Shown here: positions 46,242-57,293 of the stretch, in pieces
Numbering within the stretch: the stretch's first letter is position 1
Layout: each line of letters opens with the position of its first letter
Origin: Ustilaginoidea virens
Lineage: Eukaryota; Ascomycota; Sordariomycetes; Hypocreales; Clavicipitaceae
Assembly (NCBI RefSeq): GCF_000687475.1
Contig: NC_057318.1
Location: 4,030,001-4,094,000, forward strand
DNA: 64,000 nt
Direction of reading: 5' to 3'
The notes under the pieces: model-generated
Database searches by the model: none
What the model was told of the DNA's origin: nothing
The model's input: only the letters and a program-made list of their open reading frames with translations
Program-made: the position numbers and the translations under genes

Positions 46242-47540
46242 ATGGCCCCGACCTTGCGAAACGCCAGGTCGCACGACGCAGCGCCGACCAGCAACATCAA
46301 GTTGGAGGACGAGGCGGCCGACGTTCGAGCTGTTGCGGCGGCCGAGACGGACGAGCGATCCTCCAAGGCGGTCGACGCGGGCAGCAAGCTTCCTCGCCTG
46401 TTGGCGTTTCCGCTGACAGTGGCGCTGAGCCTTGCCCTGTCAACGCTGGGAGGCTTGATCATTCCGCAGGTGTCGAGGAGCCAGCTCGATTCCCTGACAC
46501 GCACTCCCGACACATGGGGTGAGGCAGCTATCCTAGCCGGGTGGAGGATGTGAGCAAACCCCCCCCCCCCCCCTCGCCTTGTTGCGCGCGCCCCCGTTTT
46601 CCATCACTTTACCCTTTTCCGAAGCGATTTTGCTGACCTTGCTCGTTTTTCCTCTCTTCTCAGCTTGGAGCTAGGCTTGGCTTGGTTTGGCAAGTTGGAT
46701 AGCGTGGAGGCTGGGTCTTTGAAGATGTTGGCTAATGGACCTACGGTATGTTGTGTGACGCCATTCCGCAGAACCTTTGCGTTGCTTTCTGCTCCTCCTC
46801 ACGGGTTGGGATGCTGATTTTTTGCTACTCTTCTTCTTCTTTTTTTTTTTTTTTTTTTTGGTTGTTTTTCTCTGGCGCAGTACTACTTGATGATGCAATT
46901 CTACGGTCTCAACCCTTGGGCTGCGCTCTCCGCGGCAGTCGTCGATGTGCTCTCCGTCACGGTGCCTTTTCATCTAGTTTTACCGCTCTCGACGGCCGAC
47001 GAACCATCTCTGCGGAGCTGGAACCGCGACCTTGTCGACCTCCCCATGCTGCTGCTGACGAGCCTCCTCTCGACGGGCATCTACACGGTCACGCTTGTTC
47101 TTTCGCTTCGCTTCCTCCTGCCACGCACCCTGGTCGCTTACTTCAACGGCATACCTACCCTCGAGCCAGCCTATTCGGCTTCGTACGCCGATGCTCTCCC
47201 CGCCATGCTCCTCTTGGGCTTCGCAGCCAGCACGTTCGTCTTCCCGCCGTTTGCTGCTACCGGCAGGGCCAAGGAAGACGCCCAGATCGACGAGTTCGAC
47301 CCGGTCAATGCGACGCTCGGCCAGACTGTGTGGTGGAACTTTTGGGGGTACACCGCCAAGGAGAAGGTTGTCATTCGGCGGACCGCTGCGGCTGCGGCGT
47401 TGAGCGGCGTCGGCACGTATCTTGCCTGCACGAGGAGAATGTACGGCATCGAGGCGACCGGTGCGGCTGCATACGCCGCTGTTTGGGCTACGGCTGCCGT
47501 TTTGGCAGGTCTTGGGTTGGGGTTCGTCGGTCGCGAGTAA
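46242..47540 (+). CDS. Multi-pass membrane protein of unknown function
   Basis: Exons 46242-46549, 46664-46745 and 46881-47540 give 349 residues. The start (ACCACCATGGCC) has an excellent context. Residues 1-65 are hydrophilic. Hydrophobic segments follow near 68-92 (LPRLLAFPLTVALSLALSTL), 131-150 (FYGLNPWAALSAAVVDVLSV), 185-205 (LLTSLLSTGIYTVTLVLSLR), 240-255 (ALPAMLLLGFAASTFVFPPF), 305-320 and 325-345 (AAYAAVWATAAVLAGLGLGF). I do not recognise a named family; it looks like one of the conserved fungal integral membrane proteins without a known role. Intron 1 carries a sense poly-C run and intron 2 a poly-T run, both acting as long pyrimidine tracts. Confidence 0.82.
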
Positions 47541-48648
47541 CGGAAGGGAGGCGACCAAAAAAATCGATGCCTGCGAATGGCTTTCTTTGCGCGGAAGAGG
47601 GTGTGGAGATTGAACTTGAGGAAAGGGGCGGGCTACCGCTGTTTCTTGCTGCTGCCATGGAAGTCAAAGAGTGGGAAACGCAGGGTTGGATGTTTGGGTC
47701 TAGTGATGCGAGCGGGCTCGGGAAATGCGTATTATATCATGTAGCAGTAGACTGGACGCAAAACGCTGTCGCCCACCGACCAAGGCTTCACCTGGCGCCC
47801 GTGCGATTGAATACGGCGTCACTCCATTTCTGCTTGGCAGCTGCACACGCCACAGCTAGGTATTCACAGAGCAGCATCCCATCCCGGGCGTCCAACGGTC
47901 CACCGCACGCACGCCGAAGCAACGACAAGCTCGGGCCGGGCCGGGCCGACTCGCGATCCCGTCCTATACCGGGGCACGCGCTTGATCTCCTTCCTGGCTG
48001 GACACGTGCGGCCGACGTAGAAGACCAGGCATCGGGATCGTGCATCAGGGTGTACTGAACGGAAAGCCAACGGGGCCAGTCACCAACCGCCCTATGTTGT
48101 TGCTGCTGCTTGCCCCGACCTCGAGCGCCAAGTCGGTTCTGGTTCCGGTCGACGTTTCAGAGCTCGCGCTGCTGGCGTTCCGGGCGCGCGTTGCATGGTC
48201 TGCCAAAGATGGCGGGTGCTGGCTTTGCTCGGGCACGGCGGTGGCGTGAGGGTCAGTTTGTTTCGATGTTTGCTTACTGCTTGCTGCTCAGGAGCAAGGC
48301 TGCGCTGCGGCAGGCCCATCGCCTCGCTTACGTACTGCACCCAACACGGTGCGCGCTTTCCCCGCACAGTGCAGACGGGGCTGGGGGTCGGGCCAGCCTT
48401 GGTAAACAAAGCCATCCAACTCAACCTCTCACCTTCGTGCCGAACGAGCTCTCACCTTCGTGCCGAACGAGCCCGCTCCCACGCCGCGCACCACGACCCC
48501 AAGCCCAGGACGGCACAACCCCCCGAGTTTCGCTCACCGTCTCGCCCATCTCTCACCGCAACCCGCGGTTCCCCCCCCCCCCCCCCCCCCCCGGCCACAC
48601 CGGCCACACCGGCCACACCGGCAAGAAACGAGCCCGCCGCGCTGCCCG
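47541..48648. other. Spacer and 5' region of the ING-type gene
   Basis: The long plus-strand frame that overlaps it (ending at 48058) is a shadow of the upstream gene and is not supported. Just before the ING start are a 22-bp tandem duplication (48427-48471, TCTCACCTTCGTGCCGAACG units), a poly-C run of about 20 (48571-48591) and CCGGCCACA repeats (48592-48620). They are probably 5' UTR. Confidence 0.55.
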
Positions 48649-50875
48649 ATGGCCGTCTCCGTCTCCGTCTCCGCCGCCGACCTCGCCCTGGCCAGCCTCG
48701 CGGACGACGACGGCGGCGGCGGCGGCGGCGGCGGCGCAGCACCGCCCGGCAAGGCCGCCGCGCCGCGCGCCGACCCTGACGCGCAGACCGCGGTGACGGA
48801 CTTTCTCGACTTCACCGAGTACCTGCCGTCGGACGTGCTGCGGTCCCTGACGCTGATCGGCAAGCTGGACGAGGCGTACACGCAGGCGTCGCTGCGGGCC
48901 GACGAGCTGACCGCCGCGTGGGGCCGGCTGCCCAGCCTGGCGGCCGAGGAGCGCCCTTCGCCGGTGCGCCTGCGCGCCGACATCTCGGAGCAGCTGGGCC
49001 GGGCGATGCGCTCCCGCGCGGCGGCGCGCGACGAGGCCCGCCGCATGTGCGACAACGTCGGCCGCCACCACGCCAAGGCCAAGGTGCTGCTGGCCAAGCT
49101 GCGCGACATGATGGCCGGGTACCCGGCCGCCGCCGAGGAAGCCCGGAGCCCCGCCGCCGCCGCCGCCGCCAGGTCGCCGCAGGCCGTGCGCGCCAAGCCG
49201 CCCGCGGGGGAGGCCGCCGCCGCAGCGCCGCGCAGGATCCGCCGCCACCGCGTCCCCAAGGTCACCGTCCCCGGGGAGGTCCTCGCGCCCTACGAGATCG
49301 AGTACGACACGGCCAGCGACGACAGCGACGTGAGCTCGTCGTCGTCGTCGTCGGCCTCCTCCTCCTCCTCCTCCTCCTCCGGCAGCGGCGGCGACGCCGA
49401 CGCGTGTGGCCCCCCCTCCGGGCGGAGGAGGACGCCCGCCGCGCCGCGCATCAAGCTCCTCTCCTCCGGCAGGGTGCACAAGCTGGGTGGGCGCGCGGGC
49501 CGTCCGGCGACGTACTCGTCCGCCGCCATGGCCGCCGCCGCCGCCGCCAACGCCGCCGCCCTGCGCAACCCGCCCCCCGAAGACGCCGTCATCGGCAGCG
49601 CCGACGCCCCCTGGCTGCAGCTCACCAATTACGAGTTGGCCAAGCTGCGCAAGCGGATGAAGAAGAACGCCACCTGGACGCCCAGCGACACCATGGTCGC
49701 CCGCGAGCTCAAGGCCCTGGGCAGGGGCCCCGAAGAGTACAGGCAGGCCAGGAAGAAGGCCGAGGACCAGGGCGCCGACTTTGACCCCGGGGCGCCGGAC
49801 GCGCCCGTCGTCGACAGCGACCCGGGCGCCCAGCACCTCCCGCCGCCCGGGGCGGTGGGCGCCGACGCCGAAGCTGCCGGAGCCGCGGGGGCCGACGAAA
49901 CCCCCGCCGCCAGCAGCAGGGGCGTCAAGCCGAACCAACCGGCCAAGAAGAGGCTCAAGCGGGAGGCCCTGGCCAAGCAAGCTGCAGAGGAGGCCGAGGA
50001 ATCCGCGAGGATCATGGTCCGCGCCGCCCAGCTGTTCATGCACAACGGCAAGGGCAAGCCCGAGGGCGGCTGCAAGGAGGCCAGCGAGGCCAAGGAGCTG
50101 CTGCCCAGGGAGGAAGCCCAGTCGCCGGCAAAGCCGAGGACAAGCGACCCCCGGCCTCCCCTCAAGAGGAAGAGAAACGGGGACGGGGACGGGGAAGACG
50201 AGCACGCACACGAGTCCGGCACAGCGACGCCGTCGCAGCCTCTGCCGAAACGCAGCAAGACGGAGACTCCGGTCCGGCCGCCTCATCACCCTGGCATGGG
50301 CCCGAGCAACGGGTTAGCGGCGGACTCGTCGGCCATCATCACCATCACCAACACCACCACCAGTACCACCACCAACACCAACACCAACACCAACACCAAC
50401 ACCCACACCCACACCCACACCAGCAGCAGCGCGGCCAAGACGGCCGCCAACAGCACCAGTCACGGCGTCCTTCCGCAGGGCCCCGCCACGCCCGCCAGCA
50501 GCGCCGCCGCCGCCATCGCCATCGCGACGCAGCCGAAAACCCCCGTCCCCTTGCCCTACCCCCCGCAACCCTCCGCTCGAGCTGCCCTGTCCCCGACGCC
50601 CAACCCGGCAAACGCCAACGGCGCCGACGCCCCGGCCTCCACCGTCATCACCACCACCGCCGTGCCCGTCAAGCCGCCTGCCGAGACCCCCGTGCCGCTG
50701 CCCAGAACCGACCGCAGAAAGTCCATCACGACCGTCGCGCCACCCCCCCGGGACGCCGCCAAACGCGAAACCAGAGGCGAAGCCGCGAAGCGGACGCACC
50801 ACCCGTCGCCGCCCACCGCCCTCGTCCCCCCGCGGCCGCAATCCAGAGGGCAGACCCCGCGCCTGGACCATGCCC

Positions 50876-50906
<31 letters not shown>

Positions 50907-51613
50907 AGCAGCAGCAGCAGCAGCAGCGACGGGCCGTCGCCCAGGCTCGAGAGGGAAAGCGATGAGCCAGGAGCCGCCGTGCCTGGCGGCCGACCGGCCT
51001 CGCCGCGCAAGCACAGCCCGGACCACGCCGGCGCCCGAGGTCAAGCTGGCCGCGAAACGGGCAAAGCGTCCCGCCCCTGGCGTTGTTAGCACCACCAACA
51101 GCGGCGGGAGCAGTGCCGTGGGCAAGCGCAAGGCCGCGCCCAAGAAGAAGGCCCGCGCGGCAAAGAAGGAAAAGGGCCAGGGCCAGGGCCAGGGCCTAGG
51201 CCCGGGTCAGGGGCCGGAGACGGAGATGGAGGACGTGGACGACGAAGGGAACCCCATCGACCCAGACGAGCCGCGGTACTGTCTATGCAACAGAGTCAGT
51301 TTCGGCACCATGATCCAGTGCGACAACGTCGACGTAAGTTCACGGAACCCTAGTTCTGATCCACAAAAAAAGAAAAAAAGAAAAAAAAAGAGGCATCGTG
51401 TTTGATTCTTTCCCGCCGTGACATTTCGAAACAAAGCTAATCAGGTCTTGTGTTTGCGCACCGCAGAACTGCAAGCAGGAATGGTTCCACCTCGAATGTG
51501 TAGGCCTCGAGGACATCCCCGCTCGAACAACCAAGTGGTACTGTCCAGACTGTCGGAAACTCCTCAATATAGGAGAAAAGGGGGAAATCAGCGCGCGCGG
51601 GATCAAGAAGTGA
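48649..51613 (+). CDS. ING-family chromatin protein with PHD finger
   Basis: Exons 48649-51333 and 51467-51613 give 943 residues. An N-terminal ING domain (about residues 40-165: DFLDFTEYLPSDVLRSLTLI, then GKLDEAYTQASL and ARRMCDNVGRHHAKAKVLLA) is followed by the fungal block VPGEVLAPYEIEYDTASDDS. The C-terminal PHD finger, YCLCNRVSFGTMIQCDN in exon 1 and CKQEWFHLECVGL...WYCPDCRK in exon 2, has all C4HC3 zinc ligands. ING proteins are histone H3K4me3-reading subunits of acetyltransferase or deacetylase complexes (yeast Yng1, Yng2, Pho23); which one this matches cannot be decided. The middle is very low in complexity: Gly, Ser and Ala runs and a Thr-Asn/Thr-His array near residues 565-590. It is two to three times the usual ING length, all of it in this linker. 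The start is the first ATG in the frame. Confidence 0.92.
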
Positions 51614-52034
51614 TTGGGATTGTCTTTGTGGAGGATGGCTCGGCGGTTCTTGTTTTGGCTTCGTCATAAAAGTGGCGATTTGGCGTTTGGGGGCTCTGGC
51701 ACGGCCTTTGGCTGGCGGTATGGAGGCATGCGCACGTTACGGAGAAATTAGCTCGTTTAAGAAAAGGGTCGGATTGGTGCAAGAAAAGAGAGCCGGGTTT
51801 CATTCACTGTCCAAGATGATGAGGTGTGGGCACAAGTGTACGGCGGTTTGCAGCTATGAACGAGAGACCAGGTTGCAGTAAATTTGCTGTTACAGGACCA
51901 CCAAGGGGCACGCACTTGCATCAACTGCATGGATATCACGCCGGATGGGGAAAAGAAACGGAAAGAAAAGAGACGAAGAAAAGACTGCCGGCCAGCATCG
52001 TAGTCATTCGCCCATTGGTGACCGCTACACGCCG
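51614..52034. other. Spacer between convergent ING-type and ku80 genes
   Basis: 3' UTRs of both genes; no supported coding frame. Confidence 0.5.
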
Positions 52035-54619
52035 CTATCTCGACTTGTAAAACTAAAATCGTCGTTAGTTACCAGCAGCACGTTTGATGGCGGCCCGTGT
52101 CGGCTCTCACCTCTTCTGCTTCGTCCTGCGTAACATTCGACATTTCAGACTGCTTCTGGTCCACCAGGCCCAGCCGTGACCAGCGCATCTTGAACCAGAA
52201 ATCCCTCCTGTCGCCACCGAGCGCGCCCGAGAGCAGGCTCTTCTTCAAATCGCGCACGAATGCGTTATACAAGCCCGGTTCATCCATGTCGATCAGCTCG
52301 TTTCTCATGACGCCCAGGCATTCGGCCGCTTGGCTGTATTTGCTGTCGCCGAAGCTGTTTGTGATGAGCGATCGTACGACCGCCGCCATCTGCTTTGATG
52401 CGTCTTCAATCTCGTGCATGTCGTTGGCCGTGCCCAAGACCTGTTTGAAGCCTGGAATGGCATTGGTCTCGGATATCTTGCCCTTGTTGGTGTCGTGACC
52501 GAGTAGGGCGTCAACATCCAGGCCGGATATTGGTTTGACGGGTTCGCGATTTCGTCGACCCTTGGCCCTGGGTGGTACTGCAACGGGGAAGGGGGGGGGG
52601 AAAGGTCAGCAGGGGGATAAGTTCACTGTTCGGTCGGAGGTACTTGCCTTTCTTCACGTCAGCCAGTTCAATCAGTCTGTCGACTTTTAATTGAACCTTT
52701 TCCGTCAGATCTTCGGGTGGCGACGCGAACCTTAGCAAGGCGGCGGGAGTTTCGGGAATGGGCTTATCAGGGTGGACGGCTCGCGTCTTGACGGCAAAGT
52801 TTATGCGATGGATAGCTGGATTGAATAACTCATCGATGGGTGCATACTCGGCTGGATCTCTGCTCGTATTCAATTTAGCTTTTTTTCTTTTTTTTGGTTC
52901 TTCAGCCAGTGACACCTTTTTTCTTCATCAAGGCTGAATGCGTACCCATTTTCGTCGACTTCGTATGCAGACAGGTCCATGGCGTCGACATACTCGCCCA
53001 TTGCCTCACTGAGCTCATCGGAAGGTAATAACCGATGCTCCGTCAACGTCTGGCCGCTAACGGTGATGACCTTGTCCAACGGCGGAAACTGATAGGTGCG
53101 TACATCCTCGGCAAACGGCAGAGGTATGTCGTACAGGCACTCGAACTCGGGCTCAATGTGCGGCACCAGCAACACCAACAGGGGGTCTTTGCCGTCCTTG
53201 GTCACGATGCGAGCAACAGCATATGATTCAAGCTCCAGAAGAGCCCAGACCAGCGATGAGAGTGCCAGTTCAGACTGGGTGTCGTTTCTTCTGGCATGGG
53301 TGATGCAGACTTCGCCCATGTTTAAAAAGTGTTCGTACTAACATGCCTGTCAGCGCAGAGAACTCCATCTTTCGCTTCCTCTCGACTTTTCCAGGCAAGA
53401 AAAAACGTCGTCGCACCTTACTCCACAAGATGAACCCCAGAATGGAAAAGCTCTTGGTCGTCTCCAGCTTGGTGATGTTGTGTTCCGACTCGCTGATGTG
53501 AACAGCTGTGCGACCATACTCGTACCCCTTGGCAAGTGCTTCAAACTCGACATCGCGCTTACCACCAGGCGCATCGGGATCATTGACCTTGTACGTTCTA
53601 GCCTGCTTCACAGCTGCGAATTCCACGCCGTCCATAGGATCAACCTCCAAGGTGTGTGTTGACTGCGAGGCCTGCTCCGACTTGACAACCACGGTGCTTG
53701 CTGCCAATGGCCTGGCCAAGTGAGTTTTGAAGTACCGCTCCACGTTGATGCTCATTGCCGTGGGGTATTTGTCCGGATCCCCCAAGGTGAGGGCTCCATC
53801 GTATGTCTTGTACGGCTTAACAGACCTCACTCGAGGTGTGTCCAACTCATGGATGGCTTCGGCCATGGTGGCAAAGATGCCGTCATTGCATGCGTCGGCT
53901 AAAGCTTTGAGCGTCTTCTCGTTCTCGGCCTATGTGTTGAAAAAAGAAAATGGATTTGTTAGGTAATGGGCCCCCCCATGGACGCGACGCGAGGCGTATT
54001 CATCACCTTGATTGATGGCTTGTCCTCTTCTTTGAATCCATATTCAGCATCGTCGAAATCCACGCCACTGGGAGTATAATCAGCGAGGCTCCAGCTTTGC
54101 GCCGTGTGTTCCTTGTTGTTCGAATACTCACAGAATCGTCAGTTGAATGCCCGAAGCATTCATCTTATTTGCAATGTCGGCGAGGTCGTCAGCATCCAAT
54201 TCGCCTTGGCCATCCGTCACCAGCACAATCTTGCGAATCCATTTGAGCTTCCTGGTATAGGTGTCAATCATGTCGACTGCCACCACGATGGCCGAGATGG
54301 CATCGCCATGCCTTGTCGTGCTCGGCTTGACGGACGCTTGGAGAGCTCTCAACCCTGACATGGTCAAGTTGCTCAGCTCCTGGATAACTGAAATGTTCTC
54401 GTATCCATCATCCTCCTGCAAACGGTTGTGCGTCTCATCAGTCCTTAGGGCGACGACGCCAACACACAAGGTCTTGCGGTTGGCGGCCACAATGTCAGTG
54501 AGCTTGTCCCACACATAACGCATGCACCAGTCCAAGTTTGACTCCTCGCGACCAGAGTGCTTCTCAGCCATGGGGGCACCCAGGTCCAGGATGAAGACAG
54601 TAGCTTCTTTTTCCGCCAT
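52035..54619 (-). CDS. ku80: Ku80, DNA end-binding subunit of the Ku heterodimer
   Basis: Ku80 with Ku70 forms the ring that binds broken DNA ends and starts non-homologous end joining; it also acts at telomeres. Exons: 54619-54132, 54067-54007, 53929-53417, 53337-52916, 52859-52648, 52577-52111 and 52052-52035, giving 726 residues, the normal fungal length. Exon 1 is the von Willebrand A-like domain (ATVFILDLGAPM, KIVLVTDGQGELDADDLADI). Exons 3-5 hold the Ku core (LELESYAVARIVTKDGKDPL, ECLYDIPLPFAEDVRTYQFP, DKVITVSGQTLTEHRLLPSD). Exon 6 has the conserved REPVKPISGLDVDALLG before the C-terminal helical domain. The last exon encodes only FYKSR and a stop. The intron at 52860-52915 is 56 bases; the one at 52578-52647 is GC-AG (AAAG/GCAAGT). 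It is divergent from the TMEM205-like gene with 433 bases between starts. Confidence 0.96.
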
Positions 54620-55052
54620 CTTGAGCAGGTTGGACCGACGTCATGCAAGGGGGAAGACTCGGATCATTCGCCAGCTGGGCTGCAAGGACCGGCGGGGTTG
54701 TCAGAAAGCGTCTGGTCAAGATGGCCCAACTTTCTTGGCGAATCCCATTCTGGCTCCAGAAACGACCAGGCAGACTTGCACTGAGTACGGAAGTAGTAAT
54801 AAGTTTTGCAAGTCGCGGGGTTGCAAAGCGCAAGCGCAAGCGCCAGCGCAGATGACGCGGCGCGAACCGACGTTTCTTTCCATCACGAAGCCACGTGACA
54901 GGAAAATGCGTGACCCCAATACGGATGGCGGTTGACCTCTTGCTAGCCAAACCACCTTGTCTCTCTCACAGGAGTGGCAGCACTGTTTTATGCCGTGCAC
55001 CCCATCAGCTGAAAATCCGTTTCATCGGCATCCTATTCTTGGCTGGCAAATC
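54620..55052. promoter_or_regulatory. Divergent promoter of ku80 and the TMEM205-like gene
   Basis: 433 bases separate the two start codons. A GCAAGCGCAAGCGCCAGCGC direct repeat lies at 54828-54850. No individual binding site is claimed. Confidence 0.5.
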
Positions 55053-55845
55053 ATGGCTGGGTCCATCTTCTTCTCGGTGGCTCCCTACCACATCGTCTCG
55101 TGAGTTGATGAACCAACCAGGCACGCTTCTCTGTAACTGAATGCAATCAAATTAACACGCTCTGCCTGGCAGCTACGGGACCTTGTTAGGGACATCATTC
55201 TTCCAAGTATGTAGTGTATAGTCGACTCGCAAATGACCCCTACCAATTCATGTCGTGCAACCCTCCTGTTGATATGCAAATAGTCATTTATCAACGGACC
55301 CGTCATGTTCAAAACGGTTGAGCGACGAGTCTTCTCGGCTGTTCAGGCCAAGCTTTTCCCCATTTATTTTGGCATGCAAACAGCCCTCTCACTTGTCTTG
55401 GCACTCACCTTTCCTGGCAATACATGGCTTGGGGTGTCCTCCGGCATATCCGGGCTGTCGAATGCGTCCTGTCGCTGGCATTCGCTCCTACCGATTACCA
55501 CCATGTTTGTCACTGGGCTGCTGAACCTCGTCGTTTTGTATCCCGCCGCCAGCAAGGTTATGAAAGCCCGTCGCGGACAAGGCAAGTACTAATCCACTGC
55601 ATCAACCGTCGGCAATGAAATCAATCGCGCTGGTGCCTTCGTGCTAAACTTCTCCTACAGCCAAACGCGACGGCAAGGAATATCATGAGCCTGGCCCACA
55701 CTCTGAGGAAATGCGCTCTCTGAGCAGGAAGTTTGGCGTGCTGCATGGTATCTCGTCGCTTCTTAATCTTGGCACATTCATCGCGGCTGTTGCCTATGGG
55801 TTCACGCTCGGGTCTCGCTTACAGTCTGTCGTGGACAGAGTTTGA
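55053..55845 (+). CDS. TMEM205-like membrane protein (DUF4149)
   Basis: Exons 55053-55099, 55173-55206, 55284-55581 and 55661-55845 give 187 residues. The family pattern is clear: APYHIVSYGTLLGTSFFQSF, INGPVMFKTVERRVFSAVQA, KLFPIYFGMQTALSLVLALT, and near the end FGVLHGISSLLNLGTFIAAV. Four hydrophobic segments are visible. Family members (human TMEM205 and fungal DUF4149 proteins) sit in membranes and their biochemical role is poorly known. The third intron has a GC donor (CAAG/GCAAGTACT) and a TACAG acceptor. Using the GT four bases later instead would put a stop 30 bases into the next exon, so the GC-AG reading is strongly favoured. Confidence 0.9.
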
Positions 55846-56960
55846 AATGCCCGGTCTGCAGTCAAGAGCCGTCGCAAAATTGATTCATCAGCATCAAGAA
55901 ACAGTAATGTCAAGCTAGATTTGCCAAGTCGGGGACTTTCCTATGGCAGCAGTCCCCCAGTCAGCCGGCGCTCAATGCGTATCACTTGTCATTCCTGGCA
56001 GGATACTCAAATGCAAGCTTAGGTGTTCGACCCAACAGGCAGCCGATCTAAGTGACGACGACAAAGACGAAATCCGCCCATTGGTTTTGCCTGTGTTTGG
56101 ACCTTTGGTGCATATCTCACACCGCCAGACGGAGCATGAAGATTATATCCCGCGTGGTCGTCCATCTCATCAGCGCCATCACCGTAGTTGTCGTTGTCTT
56201 GAACTCTCCACTCCTTCTTCCCTTGTATGGGCGTATACGCTTCTACAGCCAAGGAAGCTTGTCATTAGCACCTCAAGTCGAGCCGATCGGCATCGGTGGC
56301 TGGGTGCCTCTGTTCCATTCTGCTCTCGAACTGCACAATGCCAAGAGTCACAAGTCGCTAGGGTAGGCCAGTTTCCTTTAAAATGAAAATGCAAACGTCT
56401 CCCTTGAACGCCTCCATACGCACACTGGGCTAAACCGTCATTCTGATCCTGACAATATTACACGGCCTTCACAATAGGCGACTATGCTTAGGCCGGGCCG
56501 GAATGGCCGCTCTTGACTGCTGGTAGAGAGATGGGAGATTGCTTCGAGTCACGTGGGACCCTGGTTTCAATTCTTTCGTACGGGTATGGTCTTGGAGAGG
56601 TGGTTGTCACAAAGGGGAAAGCAAGTACATCACGAGCAAACGCCTTCAAGTCGTCAGTACCTCCCAGTAACCCGGCTGCTGTCGTTTGGATGCTGTTGGT
56701 TTTGTTCCCTTAAAGTGACTTAAGTAAATCATTAACCAGACTCTGCATCTTAACACTAATTCAGGTTGACAATAGCTTCTCTCCTTTCCCCACCATCTTC
56801 AACTAGACTTGAATGGCGAATCGCCCAACCATGGCACATTAGTGTGTACAGTTACTGAAATCCGGGTTCAAAGGCAGGTCGTGACAATGCCACCCAAATG
56901 AACATGAATCAGATGCCGAGATTGAGCTGCGAATATCCAAAGGCCGTATTTCGTACAAGT
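55846..56960. other. Spacer with one unexplained minus-strand frame
   Basis: No gene is established. On the minus strand 56252-56019 a frame reads like a protein tail (YTPIQGKKEWRVQDNDNYGD, then AGYNLHAPSGGVRYAPK). A good branch site (GCTAATGAC) and acceptor (CTGTAG) stand just before it, but no matching upstream exons with membrane segments or an ATG could be found up to 56950. It may be the last exon of a decayed or unrecognised gene. Confidence 0.4.
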
Positions 56961-57293
56961 TCAGCCCGACTTGGAATTGAAGTTGTTGCTCTGACTCAGA
57001 GCACCTTGCATTTCGAGCATATCCTGCTTGGCTTGTTCCAGATCCTTTTCTCGCCGGTGATCCAGCACCTCGGGAGCCGGCCGGGCCCTGTTTGCTTCTA
57101 CCTGGCCTCGAAAGGTCCAGCGAAGCGGTTTCCGGTTGAGTGCTTCCTCGACATCGATTTTACCCTGAGGCTTGGGAAAGCCATAACCCAGAACGGGAGG
57201 CGGAGACTGGACGGACTCGGTAGGGTTGGTAGTGCCAGAGGTTGCGTTGAAGGCGGCCGTACTAGTATCTGTTGCGCGAATCTCTTCCGACAT
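56961..57293 (-). CDS. Small uncharacterised fungal protein
   Basis: A 110-codon single-exon frame starts MSEEIRATDTST at an ATG in ACA context. The first 45 residues are Ser/Thr/Pro-rich. The core PPPVLGYGFPKPQGKIDVEE and RKPLRWTFRGQVEANRARPA looks conserved-type, and the C-terminus is a charged helix (REKDLEQAKQDMLEMQ). I cannot name the family. The same frame stays open for about 130 codons upstream (to 57683), including an ATG near 57578. That part is CT/GA-rich and looks like 5' UTR, so the start at 57293 is preferred. Confidence 0.6.
   Translation of the reverse strand: MSEEIRATDTSTAAFNATSGTTNPTESVQSPPPVLGYGFPKPQGKIDVEEALNRKPLRWTFRGQVEANRARPAPEVLDHRREKDLEQAKQDMLEMQGALSQSNNFNSKSG

Noticed and set aside
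46748..48058. 436-codon plus-strand frame
   Set aside because: Overlaps the third exon of the membrane protein in another frame, has an Arg/His/Pro-rich shadow composition and crosses a clear intron.
48553..50289. 578-codon minus-strand frame with Gly-rich translation
   Set aside because: Antisense of the ING gene; its Gly and Leu runs mirror GC-rich repeats. The sense strand has ING and PHD domains.
52905..52925. Frameshift in ku80 at an A6 run
   Set aside because: A 56-base intron with proper donor, branch site and acceptor restores the frame, so the gene need not be broken.
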